Program-made: the position numbers and the translations under genes | The notes under the pieces: generated by a model | The model's input: only the letters and a program-made list of their open reading frames with translations | Told to the model about the DNA's origin: nothing | Databases searched by the model: none | In this document: positions 43,719 to 52,157 of the stretch, piece after piece | How positions within the stretch are numbered: position 1 is the first letter of the stretch | How the letters are laid out: each line of letters starts with the position of its first letter | Source of the DNA: Tolumonas sp008015085 | Lineage (GTDB): Bacteria > Pseudomonadota > Gammaproteobacteria > Enterobacterales > Aeromonadaceae | Assembly (NCBI GenBank): GCA_029265125.1 | Contig: JAJUJX010000002.1 | Span: forward strand, 343,858 to 407,857 | Direction: 5' to 3' | Length of the DNA stretch: 64,000 nt

Positions 43719-44805
43719 TCAAGTGACAGCTCGTTTTATTCGCCGGACTATTGTGGGGCTTTTGTTGGCGGGTTTAATTGCACTGGGTTATTTCGTCCTC
43801 CAGCCCTTTCTGATCCCCGTCGCCTGGGCCATGATCATCGCTTATACCAGCTGGCCGATTTACTCTTTCCTATACCGATCTCTCAAAGTGAATGCTACGT
43901 TGAGTGCATTACTGATGACCATGCTGATCACGACAGCATTCATTCTGCCGACGCTGTGGGTCATTTCGCTGCTGCGTCATGAAATCGGCACCGTCTATAC
44001 CCATATAAACTCGTTGATCACTCAAGGGCCACCAGCACTGCCCGACTATATAAAAACATTACCCTGGCTCGGCGACTGGCTGAACGGCCTGATCACGCAA
44101 AGTTCTCAGGAACCTAATCTAGTCCAGAATAAAGTAGCGTTATGGCTACAGGAAAGTTCGAACCAAATGATATCGCTGTTAGGCGATGTCGGGCGAAATG
44201 CCGCCAAAGTCGGTTTTACACTCATCACCTTGTTTTTTCTGTTCAGAGACGGTGAACAACTCTTTTCTCAGGTGCACCGTGTCTTGTTCCGTTTTCTCGG
44301 GGAGCGGGTGAATAATTACCTGATCGCTGTTGGCAACATGACAACGGCGGTCGTCTGGGGTCTGATAATTACAGCTTTGGCGCAGGGTGTTGTTGCCGGG
44401 ATCGGATATTGGTGGCTCGGACTGTCCGCCCCCATGTTACTCGGCACCATTACCGCATTGGTAGCAATGGTACCTTTCGGTGCACCATTTGCCTGGGGAG
44501 GCATTGCCCTGTTCCTGCTCATCGGCGGACAATACCTGAACGGTATCATTCTTCTTGCCTGGGGAGCGCTCGCTGTCAGCTCGGTCGATAATTTAGTTCG
44601 CCCTATCGTGATCAGTAATGCTTCCCAAATCCCCTTCCTGCTGGTGATGTTTGGTGTGCTGGGCGGGCTGGCCGCTTTCGGATTAGTCGGGTTGTTTATG
44701 GGGCCGGTTATTCTGGCTGTATTGATCGCCATCTGGCAGGAATGGCTGGAAGAGTCGGAACAGGAACAATCAGACCAGAAAAATCAATCAGCGAATTCAG
44801 AGTGA
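43711..44805 (+). CDS. AI-2E/PerM-family membrane protein
   Basis: A 364-residue inner-membrane protein with about eight hydrophobic segments, of the PerM/YdiK (AI-2E transporter) family. The conserved C-terminal region PFGAPFAWGG and GLFMGPVILAVLIAIWQEW are typical. Members are reported as AI-2 exporters or Na+/H+ transporters; here its place as last gene of the lipid-export operon suggests an envelope role. A TTG start at 43696 is possible, but ATG at 43711 is preferred. It overlaps the lipoprotein gene by eight bases. Confidence 0.88.
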   Translation: MIDQVTARFIRRTIVGLLLAGLIALGYFVLQPFLIPVAWAMIIAYTSWPIYSFLYRSLKVNATLSALLMTMLITTAFILPTLWVISLLRHEIGTVYTHINSLITQGPPALPDYIKTLPWLGDWLNGLITQSSQEPNLVQNKVALWLQESSNQMISLLGDVGRNAAKVGFTLITLFFLFRDGEQLFSQVHRVLFRFLGERVNNYLIAVGNMTTAVVWGLIITALAQGVVAGIGYWWLGLSAPMLLGTITALVAMVPFGAPFAWGGIALFLLIGGQYLNGIILLAWGALAVSSVDNLVRPIVISNASQIPFLLVMFGVLGGLAAFGLVGLFMGPVILAVLIAIWQEWLEESEQEQSDQKNQSANSE

Positions 44806-44819
44806 AAGCGGAAAACGAA

Positions 44820-44846
44820 AAAGGCCGCTTTATGTAAGCGGCCTTT
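44820..44846 (+). terminator. Intrinsic terminator of the envelope operon
   Basis: AAAGGCCGCTT and AAGCGGCCTTT pair around TATGT, 15 bases after the last stop codon, with TTTCTAAT after. It lies between the operon and the 3' end of the convergent tRNA genes. Confidence 0.85.
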
Positions 44847-44852
44847 CTAATG

Positions 44853-44929
<77 letters not shown>

Positions 44930-44951
44930 GCAATACATTACTTTTCGAATC

Positions 44952-45028
<77 letters not shown>

Positions 45029-45040
45029 TCAGTGGGGCGG

Positions 45041-45069
45041 ATAATAGAGAGTACCCTCCCAACAAGCAA
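45041..45069 (-). promoter_or_regulatory. Promoter of the tandem initiator tRNA genes
   Basis: On the minus strand -35 TTGCTT (45064-45069), a 17-bp spacer and -10 TATTAT (45041-45046) are followed by the GC-rich CCGCCCC, the expected discriminator for a stringently controlled tRNA promoter. Confidence 0.7.
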
Positions 45070-45254
45070 GACATTTTTACGAACAACCAATCACATGCCG
45101 AATAAATAGCCAGCCATTCCATAATTGAGCCCATAAAACACTATATTTATCTGATATGTAATATATAACCATGATGATAATGAATTCTGCTTGGACAAGT
45201 CGGATAACAGATGGGATCATACCTTTCTGTTTTATCTGTGAACGAAGAGACATC

Positions 45255-45659
45255 ATGAGCTACGAACTAACCGATCTGGAACGCAACGCCGCACTGAGAC
45301 TAAACGCTGATTACCGTTATGATCATTTCATCAGCAAAGTAGCTCGTAGTGGCGAATTATGGGCACTGAAAGATGACAATGGGCTGCTATTCTTAAATTC
45401 AGACAGTGATGAAAATTGTCTGCCAGTCTGGCCTCATCCTGACTATGCCAAACTGTGGGCAGTTGGTGACTTAGAACGTTATCAGCCTCAGGCGATCACA
45501 CTGAAAATCTGGCTGGAACGCTGGATTGATGGTCTGACACAAGACGGTATTGATGTGGCAGTGTTCCCTGTGCAGGGTGAAGAAAACATGGTGGAAACGC
45601 CGGCTGAGCTGGCCGAATCCCTGAATAAAAAGTTAGAACAAAACGCTAAGGAAGCATAA
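45255..45659 (+). CDS. DUF2750-type small protein
   Basis: A 134-residue, acidic, soluble protein of the DUF2750 kind, seen mostly in gammaproteobacteria; function unknown. It has YDHFISKVARSGELWALKDDNG and LPVWPHPDYAKLWA blocks, rich in Trp. The frame opens at 45171, but ATG at 45255 with AAGAGA upstream gives the conserved start (MSYELTDLERN). It is followed after 43 bases by a UPF0303-type gene in the same direction, so the two may form an operon. Confidence 0.82.
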   Translation: MSYELTDLERNAALRLNADYRYDHFISKVARSGELWALKDDNGLLFLNSDSDENCLPVWPHPDYAKLWAVGDLERYQPQAITLKIWLERWIDGLTQDGIDVAVFPVQGEENMVETPAELAESLNKKLEQNAKEA

Positions 45660-45702
45660 CCATAAGCTGACCGGTCATGCCTCCTTCCAAAGTAAGGAGA
45701 AA

Positions 45703-46215
45703 ATGATGAATCTGCTGGAAATTAATGACCTGCTGACTGAAATTCGTCAGCAGGAAGATTCGCTGCAATGGCCGGTATTTAATGAGGCGCTGGCATGGGA
45801 ATTAGGCTGTACGCTACAACGTGGCGCCGAACTAAATCAGGCCGCAGTTCATATTGAAATAGAAGCTTTTGGTCGCCTGCTGTTTGTCTGTGCTATGCCC
45901 GGTAGCGCCCCCAGTAATGCTGACTGGGCCCGTCGTAAACGCAACGTGGTACATCTGTTACAACATAGCTCATTAGCCATTGGCCTGGGCTTAAAGCGCG
46001 ACGAGACGAACCTGCAGGAAAAAATGGGACTTCCGGATCGTGACTATGCACCTCATGGCGGAAGCTTTCCGCTTCGGATCTTAGGTTCCGGCTGTATCGG
46101 CTCAATTACCGTGTCCGGCATGCCTGAATTTGATGACCATGCACTGATTGTGAGTGTATTGCAGGCCTGGCAGGAAAATGGCTGGAAGAAACCAGTTCTG
46201 ACTCTCGAAGAATAG
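45703..46215 (+). CDS. UPF0303/GlcG-HbpS-like protein
   Basis: A 170-residue protein of the UPF0303 family, related in fold to GlcG/HbpS haem-binding proteins. Visible conserved stretches are ALAWELGCTLQRGAELNQ, VVHLLQHSSLAIGL and the loop DRDYAPHGGSFPLRI. No signal peptide is present, so it is cytoplasmic. Role unknown; haem or cofactor binding is only suggested by fold. Two adjacent ATG codons (45703, 45706) follow AAGGAG, and the first is used. It shares direction with the DUF2750 gene. Confidence 0.88.
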   Translation: MMNLLEINDLLTEIRQQEDSLQWPVFNEALAWELGCTLQRGAELNQAAVHIEIEAFGRLLFVCAMPGSAPSNADWARRKRNVVHLLQHSSLAIGLGLKRDETNLQEKMGLPDRDYAPHGGSFPLRILGSGCIGSITVSGMPEFDDHALIVSVLQAWQENGWKKPVLTLEE

Positions 46216-46218
46216 ATT

Positions 46219-46248
46219 AAAAGGCGAATAAATCATTATTCGCCTTTT
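46219..46248. terminator. Bidirectional terminator
   Basis: AAAAGGCGAATAA and TTATTCGCCTTTT form a 13-bp stem around ATCA between convergent genes, followed by AATTTT on the plus strand. Confidence 0.85.
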
Positions 46249-46253
46249 AATTT

Positions 46254-46760
46254 TCAAATATCGTCAAAATCGTAATCAATCGAAATCTGAGAAATTCGAC
46301 GATCGCCACTCATTTCAAACGAGACAGAGGTTTCGCAACTACAACCGCATCCTGCCCATATAGAGGCCGATGAGGGGGAACTGCTGTTGCTATCGTAATG
46401 CAGTAAGGTATGCAGCAGTTTTTCTGTCATCCCCACCTGAACCCCATTCGGTAATCTGATATTTGGTTTGGTGATCACGACCTTCTGAATACGATCATAG
46501 CCACTGGATTCATCGGTGACGGTGAATGTTACGCCGGGATAAATTAAATCCGTCACATAATAGTTTCCGTCAGTATAAAACCATTTACTGGTTCTGATTG
46601 GCTTACCGAACGATTTATAAATATTACTGACGTGCCCCATAAACTGAACATTGTTAATGCGCATATCCTCACCGTTCACACAAACACGATCATTCGCTAT
46701 TACAGATGCCGATGTGAAGAAGAACGAAACCAAAAGCGTGCCTCGCAGAAATGCTTTCAT
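46254..46760 (-). CDS. Secreted protein with a cysteine cluster, unknown function
   Basis: A 168-residue protein with a signal peptide (cut after VIA, about residue 22). The mature part contains an early cysteine (RVCVNGED), two beta-rich halves and a striking GCGCSC cluster near residue 140. The layout LPNGVQVGMTEKLLHTLL resembles small beta-lactamase-inhibitor-like periplasmic proteins (SmpA-type helix), but I do not recognise a family. It stands alone before the sugar operon's terminator. Cysteines suggest disulfide bonds or metal binding; this is speculation. Confidence 0.7.
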   Translation of the reverse strand: MKAFLRGTLLVSFFFTSASVIANDRVCVNGEDMRINNVQFMGHVSNIYKSFGKPIRTSKWFYTDGNYYVTDLIYPGVTFTVTDESSGYDRIQKVVITKPNIRLPNGVQVGMTEKLLHTLLHYDSNSSSPSSASIWAGCGCSCETSVSFEMSGDRRISQISIDYDFDDI

Positions 46761-46860
46761 TGATATCCCATAGATTAGTTATTGTTCTGAATGAACCCAT
46801 TCTCAGCGGCGTAGCATAAAAACATTCAGGTAATAAACAAGCTGTCAGCATTGCGGGGAT

Positions 46861-46886
46861 AAAAAAGACCGCCCTTACGGACGGTC
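46861..46886 (-). terminator. Intrinsic terminator of the sugar operon
   Basis: On the minus strand GACCGTCC and GGGCGGTC pair around GTAA (one G:U) and are followed by TTTTTT, 22 bases past the GH13 gene's stop. Confidence 0.88.
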
Positions 46887-46907
46887 AGAGATTACACAGG
46901 GGGTGAA

Positions 46908-48839
46908 TTATTTCTGTTTCAGCCACAGGAACTGATAAGGCTCCAGCTGGAGATTTCCATTTTCCAGCACCACATCTTGCTGTTGATACTGATCATAGAC
47001 ATAGTGACCAAACCCGGTTTGCTCCAGAATTGACTGGCTAACAGTTTGTGGTTGAGCCGACATATTCATCAGCACCAGTGTTTTATGCCAGTCACGGGTA
47101 CGCAGGAACGAGAAAACATGCTGGTTTTCATTCTTGACCAGCTGATAATCGTTTTCGTTGTAAAACTCAGGGATCGTTTTGCGCAGTGCAATCATCTGCT
47201 TCAACGCACTGAATACACGATGCTCAATAGTTCCCGGTTGATTGCGTTTCGCCGCTTTCTTCCAGTCAATGACCGGGCGGTTCAGCCAACGGTTATCATC
47301 CACTTTAGTTGGATCTTCCAGATAGGAATAATCGTTGGTGCAGGCCAGTTCATCACCGTAATACACCAGAGGAATACCTCCGAATGACATGATACCACTG
47401 TGCATCAGCAGAATTTTCCGCACAGCCATCTCAGTCAGCACGGCGTTTCCTTCTTCCAGCCCTTTCTCCAGCCCCAGCAGTGTTGCTGTGGCTCCAGTAA
47501 TACGGGCATCTTTGGTTTTCGGGTTATACATGAACCGCTGACCTTTGGCCGGGCTCCCCTCAAACTCGCCGACATAGTAAGAGATCATGAACTGCTTATG
47601 ATCGAATGGGTTGTAACCGGCGGCCAGAATATCCTGATCGGCATAACCTAAACCGATGTCATCGTGACAGCGGATGTAGTTGATCCAGGTGGTGCCTTTC
47701 GGTAGTCTCGGAATATTCTGTAAGCCGTGTTCCAGAATCCGCTTATTCTGGGTTGCCATCGCATCCCACAGGTAAACCATGTATGACGCGTTATAGGCAA
47801 TTTCACACTCATCGACGACACCGCCACCCAGATATTTGACAATCTCCAGCGGCTGCACAATCGCTTCGGCTTTGAAAATCGCACCCGGAGCCGCAATTTT
47901 GCTACACGCCTTAAACAGCTGCAGCAGGATATGCGCCTCATCCAGATTCTGACTTTGCGTTCCCAGTTTCTTCCACATGAATGCCACGGCATCCAGACGC
48001 AGAACATCCACCCCCTGATTCGCCAGATTGAGCAGGATCTTGATCATCTCAATAAAGACTTTCGGGTTGGTGTAGTTCAGATCCCATTGGTAGGTGTTAA
48101 AGACCGTGAATACCCATTTGTTAATGGCGGGCAGAAAGGTAAAGTTACCCGGTGCATTTTCCGGGAAGATTTCCGGCAAGGTTTGCTCAAAGGCATCGGG
48201 CATCGAACGGTCATCATACATGTAGTACATGTCCTGATACTCTTTCTCGCCCTGCAGTGCTTTTTGTGCCCATTCATGCTCATTAGAGGTGTGGTTTAGC
48301 ACCAGATCCAGCTCTAACAGCATATTTTTGGCACGGAAGGTACTGGCTATCTTACGGATGTCTGCCATTGAGCCGAAACGTTTCTCTACTGTGCGGTAAT
48401 CGCTCACCGCATAACCACCGTCGTTGGCTTCCTGCGGCATTTTCAGCAATGGCATCAGGTGCACGTAGTTGACGCCCAGCTCTTCCAGATAGTCGATTTT
48501 CTGCATGAAGCCTTTCAGATTTTTACTGAAGCGATCGACATAGAGCATGGTACCAACCCAGTTCGGGCTCATGAACCAGCCTTTATCTTCTTCTCGCTGA
48601 CGATCTAGTTCACGTAATTCCGGGTCACGCGCCAGATACATGTCAGCCAGCGCCAGAATCAGTTCGGCAAAGCGGTTAGAAAAATCGTCTCGCGATCCAT
48701 ATAACCGGGAAAAACGGGCAAATACATCACCAAACTGAGCACCAAACCGAACCATAAACTCCGATAAATCCTTACCGGGATGCTTTTTACTTAAAAGGCT
48801 TACTACATCATGCAGTAATTTATCTTTATTAACTGGCAT
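46908..48839 (-). CDS. GH13 amylosucrase-family enzyme (GH13_4)
   Basis: A 643-residue cytoplasmic (no signal peptide) alpha-amylase-superfamily enzyme. Colinear with Neisseria amylosucrase over its length: an N-terminal helical domain (about 1-90), a TIM barrel with GGYAVSDYR, the nucleophile Asp in VLRLDAVAF, the acid/base Glu in FKAEAIV and the stabilising Asp in RCHDDIG, and a C-terminal beta-domain. The DDNRW arginine corresponds to the one that, with Asp in DGGYAV, forms the sucrose-pocket salt bridge. So it splits sucrose, either polymerising glucose or hydrolysing/transferring it. Last gene of the ABC-import operon, 20 bases after the ATPase. Confidence 0.9.
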   Translation of the reverse strand: MPVNKDKLLHDVVSLLSKKHPGKDLSEFMVRFGAQFGDVFARFSRLYGSRDDFSNRFAELILALADMYLARDPELRELDRQREEDKGWFMSPNWVGTMLYVDRFSKNLKGFMQKIDYLEELGVNYVHLMPLLKMPQEANDGGYAVSDYRTVEKRFGSMADIRKIASTFRAKNMLLELDLVLNHTSNEHEWAQKALQGEKEYQDMYYMYDDRSMPDAFEQTLPEIFPENAPGNFTFLPAINKWVFTVFNTYQWDLNYTNPKVFIEMIKILLNLANQGVDVLRLDAVAFMWKKLGTQSQNLDEAHILLQLFKACSKIAAPGAIFKAEAIVQPLEIVKYLGGGVVDECEIAYNASYMVYLWDAMATQNKRILEHGLQNIPRLPKGTTWINYIRCHDDIGLGYADQDILAAGYNPFDHKQFMISYYVGEFEGSPAKGQRFMYNPKTKDARITGATATLLGLEKGLEEGNAVLTEMAVRKILLMHSGIMSFGGIPLVYYGDELACTNDYSYLEDPTKVDDNRWLNRPVIDWKKAAKRNQPGTIEHRVFSALKQMIALRKTIPEFYNENDYQLVKNENQHVFSFLRTRDWHKTLVLMNMSAQPQTVSQSILEQTGFGHYVYDQYQQQDVVLENGNLQLEPYQFLWLKQK

Positions 48840-48859
48840 TGATTAACCTCTCCCTGCTC

Positions 48860-49987
48860 TCATGCCGCAGACAAAATTTTGGCAACAACCGGCGCTTTCT
48901 GTTGCTGTAACAGGCTGGTCGCGGTGTTGGTATCAAACAGATGCACATGCTCCAGTTTGAAGCTGGCAGTGATGGTTTTACCGCGCGGGATAATATGGCT
49001 GCCATCCGTCACCACAACGACCTGATCTTCACCCGCATATTGGGTATAAGCGAAGGTTGAACCACCCAGTGCTTCGACCACATCTACTTTTAGCGGAATA
49101 TTCACATCGCTGGTGGAATCCACTTCCAGATGTTCCGGGCGAATGCCCATCAGCAACACATCACCAACCGTAACCGGACGATCTAAGGTCATGGTGAATT
49201 GCTCGCCACCGGTCAGTTCCAGCGTGGCTTTACTACCATCCATCTGCAGCACTTTGGCATTGAGGAAGTTCATGCGTGGCGAACCGATAAAACCGGCTAC
49301 AAACTGATTCACCGGGTTGTGATAAAGCTCCAGCGGCGCACCCACCTGCTCTACCCGACCGTCACGCAGCACTACAATCTTGTCCGCCATGGTCATCGCT
49401 TCAACCTGATCGTGCGTGACATACACCATGGTGTTGCCCAGCTGCTCATGCAGTTTTGAAATTTCCACACGCATCTGCACACGCAGCTCAGCATCCAGGT
49501 TAGAGAGTGGTTCATCGAATAGGAACACTTTCGGGTTCCGCACAATCGTACGGCCAATCGCCACACGCTGACGCTGACCGCCGGAAAGCTGCTTCGGCAG
49601 GCGATCCAGCAGATGTTCCAGTTTCAGAATACGGGCCGCTTCAGCCACACGCAGTTCAATTTCCTCTTTCGGCTTTTTCGCCAGCCGCAGCCCAAAGCTC
49701 ATGTTTTCTTTGACGGTCATGTGCGGATAAAGCGCATAAGACTGGAACACCATCGCAATGCCACGATCAGACGGTGATACATCATTCACGGTCAGGCCAT
49801 CAATGATCACTTCACCGTCGGAAATAGTTTCCAGCCCTGCAATCATACGCAATAGCGTTGATTTACCGCAGCCAGACGGCCCGACAAACACCACGAACTC
49901 GCCATGTTTAATGTCCAGATCCACACCGTGGATCGTCTGCACATCACCGAAACGTTTAATGACTTTATTCAGTTTTAAATCAGCCAT
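48860..49987 (-). CDS. Sugar ABC transporter ATPase, MalK/MsmK/UgpC type
   Basis: A 375-residue ATPase with an N-terminal ABC domain (Walker A GPSGCGKST, signature LSGGQRQR, Walker B FLFDEPLSNLD, H loop VTHD) and a C-terminal TOBE regulatory domain (about 235-365; LMGIRPEHLEV). It energises the two permeases encoded upstream in the operon. A role as shared ATPase for other sugar importers is possible in this family. ATG at 49987 follows AGAAGGATTACC. Confidence 0.95.
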   Translation of the reverse strand: MADLKLNKVIKRFGDVQTIHGVDLDIKHGEFVVFVGPSGCGKSTLLRMIAGLETISDGEVIIDGLTVNDVSPSDRGIAMVFQSYALYPHMTVKENMSFGLRLAKKPKEEIELRVAEAARILKLEHLLDRLPKQLSGGQRQRVAIGRTIVRNPKVFLFDEPLSNLDAELRVQMRVEISKLHEQLGNTMVYVTHDQVEAMTMADKIVVLRDGRVEQVGAPLELYHNPVNQFVAGFIGSPRMNFLNAKVLQMDGSKATLELTGGEQFTMTLDRPVTVGDVLLMGIRPEHLEVDSTSDVNIPLKVDVVEALGGSTFAYTQYAGEDQVVVVTDGSHIIPRGKTITASFKLEHVHLFDTNTATSLLQQQKAPVVAKILSAA

Positions 49988-50069
49988 TCTGGTAATCCTT
50001 CTATAAATTCTTTGCTAATCAACTCGCAATAAACCGGTTATGGGTGAACGATTTGCGCTTCGCGTCTTA

Positions 50070-50969
50070 TCAACCTTTCACACCGGCACTGGCCATACTT
50101 CTGACGAATTTCTTCTGGAACAGCAGGAACACAATCAATACCGGGATGGTTACCATGCTGGCGTAGGCCATGATTTCGCCCCATTCCGTCTGGGTGCCAA
50201 AAAACTGCTGAATTCCCGGCTGCAGCGGACGCGCCGCCTCACCCTGCACCACCATGATTGGCCACAGGTATTGGTTCCACATATTCAGGAATTGCAGAAT
50301 AGCAACTGTCGCAAATACAGGGCCGGACATCGGCACAATCACCTTCCAGTAGATCTGCCACGGGGTTGCGCCATCAATCGCTGCTGCTTCATCAAAATCT
50401 TTCGGAATATCGCGGAAGAATTGATAGAACAGGAAGATGGAGAAGGCATTCGCCACCATCGGCAGGATCTGCACATGCAATGTGTTCAGCCAGGAGTTTT
50501 CTAGAATGATCTGGCCATTTTCCCAACCAATCCAAGGCAGATGAGCCACCAGCATCAGCAAAGGTACTGAGATCGCTTCGAATGGAATAATCAACAGTGC
50601 AATGATGGCTGCCAGCACCAGATCCTGCCCTTTCCAGCGCAGACGCGACAGAGAAAACGCAGCCAGACTGTTGACCAGTAAACCCAGCAACACTGTTGAA
50701 CCCGTGATGAACATGGAGTTCACAAACATGGTTTCTATGGCGCTCTTCTCAAACACAGAAATGTAGTTGTGCAGAGAAACATCTCCGACCGGCAGCAAAG
50801 CCCGGATAGAAAACAAATCAGTGAAGATCTGCTGCTCTGGTTTAAATGACGACATGATCATGAACACCAGAGGGAACAGGAAGATATACGCCAGCAATAA
50901 CAGGGCTGCATAAGTCAGCAGACGTTTGTAGATAAAGCGAGGATCAACCATATTAGATGAGGAAACCAT
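50070..50969 (-). CDS. Sugar ABC transporter permease, MalG type
   Basis: A 299-residue inner-membrane permease with six membrane segments and the EAA coupling loop (EAAAIDGATPWQIYWKVIVP), the ATPase contact. It is the MalG-like partner, starting two bases after the MalF-like gene stop. Translation begins at 50969 or the in-frame ATG six residues in (MVDPRF); AGAAATAATC precedes the first. The substrate is shared with the binding protein. Confidence 0.93.
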   Translation of the reverse strand: MVSSSNMVDPRFIYKRLLTYAALLLLAYIFLFPLVFMIMSSFKPEQQIFTDLFSIRALLPVGDVSLHNYISVFEKSAIETMFVNSMFITGSTVLLGLLVNSLAAFSLSRLRWKGQDLVLAAIIALLIIPFEAISVPLLMLVAHLPWIGWENGQIILENSWLNTLHVQILPMVANAFSIFLFYQFFRDIPKDFDEAAAIDGATPWQIYWKVIVPMSGPVFATVAILQFLNMWNQYLWPIMVVQGEAARPLQPGIQQFFGTQTEWGEIMAYASMVTIPVLIVFLLFQKKFVRSMASAGVKG

Positions 50970-50971
50970 GA

Positions 50972-52090
50972 TTATTTCTCCCGCTTGTCGAAGTAGTATT
51001 TCTGACCCAGCGCAATCGCCAGAATCACCAGGAAGTACACCACGCTGATGGTGGCACCGTAACCGATATCCTGTTCACGGAAGCCTTTACGCACTGCGTG
51101 ATACATCACTGTCGTAGTTGAATCGGCTGGTCCGCCGGACGTCATGACATCAACCTGGGTAAACAGACCAAATGCCGCGATGGTGGTGGAAATGATCACG
51201 AAGATAGTTGTGTTGCGCAGCCCCGGCAGCGTGACGTTGACGAATTTCTGCCAGCTGTTAGCGCCATCCAGCGAAGCAGCTTCATAGAGGTCTTCAGGAA
51301 TATTCTGCAGACCCGCCAGAAAGATCAGCATCTGATATCCGGCACCTTGCCAGGCCGACATAATGACAATCGCAGGCATTGACCAGGCAGGATCACCCAG
51401 CCAGTTGATCTTATCAATCATGCCAAATGAGGCTTTGTTAAGGAATTCATTCACCAGCCCGATGTCTTTGTGATAGAGGAATGTCCAGACAATCGACACC
51501 ACCACCATCGAGGTCACTACCGGCGCAAAATAGGCGGTTCGGAAGAAGTTGGTGCCTTTCAGGCCAAGGTTAACCAGTAATGCCAGTAACAATGCGGCAC
51601 CGCACTGCAACGGTATAACCAGAAACGCGAATTTAATCGTGTTGATGAATGATTTGATAAACAGCGGGTCTTTTGCTAATACCACAATCCGCGAATCACT
51701 GAATGTGAAAGTAGAAAGTTCACCATAACCCTTATACGACTCATCTTTGCGCAGCACTTTACGCAAGCGTTCAAATTGAGGTTCGCCATTGACATCTAAC
51801 ACAAGTTTATTTTGATCGTCCCGTTGGGCATCTTGTTTCAGCCAGGTCACAGACAACAGACGATCGTAGTTACGCAGCCCGACCCCCTCTGTTGGATTCG
51901 GGGATAACAAACGTTGATCAGTGAATGACAAAATAATTGCCATTACAAAAGGAACAAAGATAAACAGGATCAATCCGAAAAATGCCGGACTGCCCATGAG
52001 CCAGCCGTAAAACCGCTGACGCCGCATCAGGCTGTCTTTCTCTGTTTTCCGCACCGGCGGAGCGGGAATGAAATCTGAATCGGTCATCAT
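50972..52090 (-). CDS. Sugar ABC transporter permease, MalF type
   Basis: A 372-residue permease with six to seven membrane segments and the EAA loop (EAASLDGANSWQKFVNVTLP). Between the first two membrane segments is a periplasmic insert of roughly 70 residues (about 80-155), smaller than the MalF P2 loop but larger than in many sugar permeases. The tail QTPYGATISVV-like region is normal. ATG codons at 52090 and 52087 are adjacent; AGGACG precedes. Confidence 0.93.
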   Translation of the reverse strand: MMTDSDFIPAPPVRKTEKDSLMRRQRFYGWLMGSPAFFGLILFIFVPFVMAIILSFTDQRLLSPNPTEGVGLRNYDRLLSVTWLKQDAQRDDQNKLVLDVNGEPQFERLRKVLRKDESYKGYGELSTFTFSDSRIVVLAKDPLFIKSFINTIKFAFLVIPLQCGAALLLALLVNLGLKGTNFFRTAYFAPVVTSMVVVSIVWTFLYHKDIGLVNEFLNKASFGMIDKINWLGDPAWSMPAIVIMSAWQGAGYQMLIFLAGLQNIPEDLYEAASLDGANSWQKFVNVTLPGLRNTTIFVIISTTIAAFGLFTQVDVMTSGGPADSTTTVMYHAVRKGFREQDIGYGATISVVYFLVILAIALGQKYYFDKREK

Positions 52091-52157
52091 TTACGTCCTA
52101 TCTGAATATCAGGAATGGCCCGCATTGCGCGGGCCCGATTACAGAGTGGGTATTAAC

